NCBI GenBank assembly: GCA_026387235.1
Contig: JAPLMD010000025.1
Span: 1 to 33,361 of the forward strand
Reading direction: 5' to 3'
From: Candidatus Omnitrophota bacterium
Lineage (GTDB): Bacteria; Omnitrophota; Gorgyraeia; Gorgyraeales; Gorgyraeaceae
Length of the DNA stretch: 33,361 nucleotides
The translations under genes were made by a program, and so were the position numbers. The notes under the pieces were generated by a model that had not been told where the DNA came from, ran no database searches, and saw nothing but the letters and a program-made list of their open reading frames with translations. Each line of letters begins with the position of its first letter. Within the stretch, counting starts at the first letter, position 1. Positions 29,643 through 33,361 of this stretch are shown here, one piece after another.

Positions 29643-30497
29643 TTAATGCTTGCTGACGAATAATAATCTAGCGCTGAACAGCTCCCTCATATTTCTGTCG
29701 ATCAACTCATGCCTGACTCTGAAATATTCAAGCCTTACCTTCTTGTCCATATCTTTTAAACGCTGCGAGCTTTCTTCAAGGTGCATAAACCTGGCTGCAA
29801 ATTCCGCAAGGCGGCTTAAACCAAATATATCGTATAGCTTCTGGCCCATGTAGAGATACAACAGATACTCCACGATATCCCCCGGGTCTGATTCAAATAT
29901 CACTTCTGAAAATATTTCTTTAGCAGCTTTTGTGTCTTTTGGTTTTTCGGAAAAAGGCAAAAACGAAACAGTCCTTACCTCTTGCACCGTCAATGAAACA
30001 GGGTGAGAGTAAATAACCTTCAGGTATCCTGCGGAATTCTCGTAAACCTTGCCCAGGACGTAATTGCGCAGCTGCATTGCCTGGCTATATCTTTCTTCAT
30101 CTTTAATGCCGCTAAACGCAGCGAAGGGTATACCGGCCTCGCGCGCATAAATCCTGCCGCGCTCTCCTACGATTACCAGCTTGCCCGGAATTTGTTTCAA
30201 CTGCTGAATAGCTGTATTTACTACCATCATATTAAGCCCGCCCAAAAGCCCGCTATCCGAAGTAACAGCTATGACTATCTGCAGCCTGTTTGAAGGTTTT
30301 AAAAACGGGTGATTGATTTTTGCGAGGTCTATAAACTTTAAAAAATTTTCAAATGTTAAGTCGAATTTTTCGTATGCCTTAATCTTCTGCTCCAGGGCTC
30401 TGAACTGAGCTACGGAAATTGTCTTTAACGTTTCGATCAAAGAAGAAAGGCCATTATTAAATTCCATGTCTTTTTTTATATTAGAAAGGGTTTTCAT
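29643..30497 (-). CDS. F-type ATPase subunit gamma, divergent alternate type
   Basis: Gamma fold pattern: N-terminal helix, VTSDSGLLGGLNMMVVNTA, C-terminal FAARFMHLEESSQRLKDM; location between alpha and beta. Confidence 0.85.
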   Translation of the reverse strand: MKTLSNIKKDMEFNNGLSSLIETLKTISVAQFRALEQKIKAYEKFDLTFENFLKFIDLAKINHPFLKPSNRLQIVIAVTSDSGLLGGLNMMVVNTAIQQLKQIPGKLVIVGERGRIYAREAGIPFAAFSGIKDEERYSQAMQLRNYVLGKVYENSAGYLKVIYSHPVSLTVQEVRTVSFLPFSEKPKDTKAAKEIFSEVIFESDPGDIVEYLLYLYMGQKLYDIFGLSRLAEFAARFMHLEESSQRLKDMDKKVRLEYFRVRHELIDRNMRELFSARLLFVSKH

Positions 30498-30507
30498 GGT
30501 CTTTCTG

Positions 30508-31995
30508 TTATTTCATTATTTCATTGAAGTATTTTTTAAAACCCTCTTGTAATTGAGTCTTGAGTTCGTCATCTAATTCCCTTGCATTGCGAAGGTTAGC
30601 GCAAAACTGAGGATACTGCTTTAACATAAACGAGAGTATGTCTCTTTTAAAATCCCTTACCTGGTTTATTGATATGTTATCCAATATTCCCTTGTTAAAT
30701 GCATATAGATATATCACCTGCTCCTCGAGCGAAACAGGCTTGTTCTTATCCTGGATTATAAGCTGGTTCATCACTTCTCCGCGTTTCAATTTTAACTCTG
30801 CTTCCTTGGAAAGCCCTGTAGTGCGCAGCTGAGTCATCTGCACTAATTCCTTATACTGCAGATAATCCAAGCGCAGGGACTTGCTTAATTCCTTCATCGC
30901 AGGCCACTGCGCCTTGTTTCCTATACGCGAAACAGAAAGGCCGAAGTCGATTGCGGGCTTAAATCCCTTATTAAAAAGCGATGTGGAAAAATACAGCTGG
31001 CCGTCAGTCATGGAAATAATGTTTGTGGAGATGTAGCCTGTGACATCGCCTTGCAGTATCTCCACGATAGGGAAAAAAGTCATAGAGCCTCCGCCTAATT
31101 CAGGTTTTAAAAAACCCGCGCGCTCCATGAGCTGTGAATGTATATAAAAAATATCTCCCGGATACGCCTCTCTTCCAGGCGCCCTCTCAAGCAACAGGGA
31201 TATCTGCCTGTATACCCAGGCGTGCTTGGTAAGGTCATCAAATATCACTAAAACATCCTTACCTTTATTCATAAAATATTCGCCTAATACGCAGGCGGAA
31301 TAAGGGGCAAGATACTGCTCTCCTACCGACAACGAAGCTATGCCGCTGACTACTATCGTATAACTAAAGGCCTCTTTTTCTTTAAAAGTCTCCAGTATTT
31401 TCAAAAAACTGGAGTAAGGTTTGCCTATGCAGCAGTAGATGCAGATAACGCTTTTCCCTTTCTGGTTCAATATAGCGTCTATGCCTATTGTGGTCTTGCC
31501 TGTAAGCCTGTCTCCGATAATTAACTGCCTCTGGCCTTTGGCAATAGGTATTACCGCGTCTAAAATCAACGTGCCTGTTTCAAGCGTTTCTTTTACAGGC
31601 GCCCTGTCCATAACGCCCGGCGCCACTGTGAAGACAGGATAAAATTCTTTTGCTTCTATAGGGCCTTCGTTGTCCTGAGGCTGGCATAAGCTATTTACTA
31701 TGCGGCCTAAAAATCCGTCTGATACAGGCAATGTCAATGACTTGCCTTTATTATAAACCTCGTCGCCTGAACGTATGGCAGTAGCATCGCCCAGGACAAG
31801 CACCTGAACCCTGTCTTCGTTGAAGCCCATGACAAGGCCGGGGGTACCGTTAGCAAATTCAACTATCTGGCCGTTCATGCAGGAAGGAAGGCCTTTTACA
31901 ATGACTATGAATTTGCGGACTGACTCAACCTGGCCTACTTCTCTGATCTCAAAGTTTGTACTGACGCTGACTTTTGTTTTAATCTGGGATTCCAT
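30508..31995 (-). CDS. F-type ATPase subunit alpha, divergent alternate type
   Basis: IIGDRLTGKTTIGIDAI, LLLERAPGREAYPGDIFYIHSQLMERA, TNIISMTDGQLYFSTSLFNKGFKPAIDFGLSVSRIGNKAQ. Confidence 0.94.
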   Translation of the reverse strand: MESQIKTKVSVSTNFEIREVGQVESVRKFIVIVKGLPSCMNGQIVEFANGTPGLVMGFNEDRVQVLVLGDATAIRSGDEVYNKGKSLTLPVSDGFLGRIVNSLCQPQDNEGPIEAKEFYPVFTVAPGVMDRAPVKETLETGTLILDAVIPIAKGQRQLIIGDRLTGKTTIGIDAILNQKGKSVICIYCCIGKPYSSFLKILETFKEKEAFSYTIVVSGIASLSVGEQYLAPYSACVLGEYFMNKGKDVLVIFDDLTKHAWVYRQISLLLERAPGREAYPGDIFYIHSQLMERAGFLKPELGGGSMTFFPIVEILQGDVTGYISTNIISMTDGQLYFSTSLFNKGFKPAIDFGLSVSRIGNKAQWPAMKELSKSLRLDYLQYKELVQMTQLRTTGLSKEAELKLKRGEVMNQLIIQDKNKPVSLEEQVIYLYAFNKGILDNISINQVRDFKRDILSFMLKQYPQFCANLRNARELDDELKTQLQEGFKKYFNEIMK

Positions 31996-32006
31996 TATAA
32001 GCTATT

Positions 32007-32684
32007 TTATAAGCTGAGTTTCTTGGCTTGCTCCTGTATTTTATTTTTGAAACTGCCGTCTAAAACCAAGCTGCCTATAAGAGTAATGTCCCGGCTCAAC
32101 ACCTCTTTTATCTTCTTGGATAATAGCTTGCGCTGTTCTTCATTTAAATCAAATGCCGACTTGATGTTTATCTCATGAATATCTTCTGCGACAGACAATC
32201 GCTCCAGTTGATTAAAACCATTTTTAATAAGTTCGTTAAGCCAGTGGATATGCACAATTTGCTTGAACTCCTCAGGGAGAACATACTGGGTTAGCTCGCA
32301 AGCCTTGCTAACTGCTTCTCTTGCAATTCTCTCTTCTATCTCCGAGATAAGAAGCTGGCGCGACTTGTCCGCCTGTTTCATCATTTCTTCGCCTTTAACC
32401 CTGGTCTTGCTCAATATGTCATCCCTCTCTTTTTCTGCCTGTTTAATAATGCTTTCTTTGAGCTGCTGAGCTTCGCCCTGGGCCTTAGATAATATCTCCT
32501 GGGTTTTCTGCTTTAAATCTTCGAGCCTTTTTTGGAGATCTTGTTCTTTTTTGGAATAATCCTGATTCAATTCGTCGAGATGTTTTGTAGCCAATATCAC
32601 GTTCTGATTAAGTATTCGGCGCAGAATAAATATAAGGCCGCCAAATATAACGATTTGCAATAATACTAACGAAGCAATAAGCAT
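32007..32684 (-). CDS. F-type ATPase b-delta fusion-like peripheral stalk subunit
   Basis: N-terminal TM + long charged coiled coil (b-like), then delta-like C-terminus INIKSAFDLNEEQRKLLSKKIKEVLSRDITL...VLDGSFKNKIQE. Confidence 0.82.
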   Translation of the reverse strand: MLIASLVLLQIVIFGGLIFILRRILNQNVILATKHLDELNQDYSKKEQDLQKRLEDLKQKTQEILSKAQGEAQQLKESIIKQAEKERDDILSKTRVKGEEMMKQADKSRQLLISEIEERIAREAVSKACELTQYVLPEEFKQIVHIHWLNELIKNGFNQLERLSVAEDIHEINIKSAFDLNEEQRKLLSKKIKEVLSRDITLIGSLVLDGSFKNKIQEQAKKLSL

Positions 32685-32708
32685 ATTATTCCCCCATCTT
32701 TATGAAAG

Positions 32709-32736
32709 ATTATATCATATCCAGTATATTAGTCAA
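32709..32736 (-). promoter_or_regulatory. Predicted strong sigma70 promoter upstream of b-delta
   Basis: Minus strand TTGACT (32736-32731), 16-nt spacer, extended -10 TGATATAAT with TATAAT at 32714-32709; ATG at 32684 preceded by a G-rich RBS-like stretch. Confidence 0.78.
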
Positions 32737-32778
32737 ATATATAAGAATAAGGAGGCCTTTTGAAAAGTTACATTAGTA

Positions 32779-32938
32779 TCTTTCTGGCTGGCAGGCTTTC
32801 GAAAAGACGTTTGGACGCCCCAGCGAGGCGTCCTGCACTCACTGTTTCTTCTCGCTCGCCCGATATCTTTGAGCTTTCGGCGGGCACCCTGCCCGCTCGA
32901 AGAAACAATGCTTTTCTCAAACCTGCCAGCTAGAAAGA
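32779..32938. ncRNA. Candidate structured RNA / complex inverted-repeat element A
   Basis: Nested stems: 32779-32798 with 32919-32938 (18/20); 32801-32806/32911-32916; 32813-32819/32827-32833; 32843-32851/32899-32907; 32880-32886/32890-32896. Confidence 0.6.
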
Positions 32939-32966
32939 GCTAACATTTTACAACGTATATCTATGA

Positions 32967-33147
32967 GCCAGGCTGGGGCCTGAGGCACATTTGAGAGGTT
33001 TCGGCATAATTGATTCTTTGGATATAGGTGCGCAAGGGATTACGGCGAAGTTTTTTATACTGTCAAGACTACCTGCAGTATAAAAAACGAGCCGTAAACC
33101 GTAGTGCACGGCGAAACCATCTCTGTGCCGAACGGCCCCAGCCTGGC
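32967..33147. ncRNA. Candidate structured RNA / complex inverted-repeat element B
   Basis: Nested stems: 32967-32980/33134-33147 (14 bp); 32984-32989/33124-33129; 32993-33003/33112-33123 (one bulge); 33028-33031/33106-33109; 33040-33046/33091-33097; 33050-33062/33076-33088 (13 bp). Confidence 0.65.
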
Positions 33148-33204
33148 CAGGGCTGGCGAAAGCAATTAGTGTCACCTGACTGAAAGTATTACAATAAGGA
33201 TGGG

Positions 33205-33361
33205 TTAAGAAGCGGTGAATAATTGAAAGACTATAAGCATGGCAATGACTGACAATGCCTGAGCAAATAAAAGAGCGATAACCATTGCGGTAAATATCTT
33301 TGGCGCGCTGGAAGGATTTCTGCCTAAAGCATTGATGCTGGCATAACTGCTGGCGGCAAAT
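33205..33361 (-). CDS. F-type ATPase subunit c, C-terminal half (5' end outside window)
   Basis: Own translation: FAASSYASINALGRNPSSAPKIFTAMVIALLFAQALSVIAMLIVFQLFTAS*; loop GRNP plus TM2 alignable with c subunits (ARQP..AxAE-S/A..). No ORF-track entry because the start is off-window. Confidence 0.82.
   Translation of the reverse strand, partial: FAASSYASINALGRNPSSAPKIFTAMVIALLFAQALSVIAMLIVFQLFTAS

Noticed and set aside
32779-33147. CRISPR array or ordinary rho-independent terminators
   Set aside because: No regularly spaced direct repeats; the structures are far larger and more branched than terminators, with no T-tract directly after the outer stems.
32948-33175. 75-aa minus-strand ORF between c and b-delta (GTG start)
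   Set aside because: It lies almost wholly across the nested inverted repeats of element B, has no family resemblance and low-complexity composition; structure explains the region better than coding.

Overview
This window is bacterial chromosome, with essentially every gene on the minus strand. A Candidatus Omnitrophota-like origin is a guess from protein style and gene content, not established. Reading along the + coordinates it contains: a UDP-glucose dehydrogenase fragment; lptD; a ROK sugar kinase; two tandem GAF-GGDEF proteins; an UgpC/MalK-type ABC ATPase; accD; DUF1015, VanZ and FmdB-type genes; dnaJ-dnaK-grpE-hrcA with a CIRCE element; hflX-miaA-miaB; a type II secretion / type IV pilus-like cluster (GspM, L, K, J, I, G, a gluzincin peptidase, GspF, GspE-PilZ, a stand-alone MshEN domain); and a divergent 'alternate' F-type ATPase (beta, gamma, alpha, b-delta fusion, and the C-terminal half of a c subunit). 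The most interesting signal is that the F1-like ATPase genes run directly into the T2SS genes. Beta stops 3 nt before the MshEN gene, and no epsilon gene lies between them. The unit appears to be driven by its own near-consensus sigma70 promoter upstream of b-delta. The visible half of the c subunit has Gln (CAG) where the ion-binding Glu/Asp is expected. About 520 nt between c and b-delta contain two large nested inverted-repeat structures that look like structured RNA. A second set of observations concerns palindromic repeats inserted in or beside genes, including a perfect 44-bp palindrome read in frame inside miaB.
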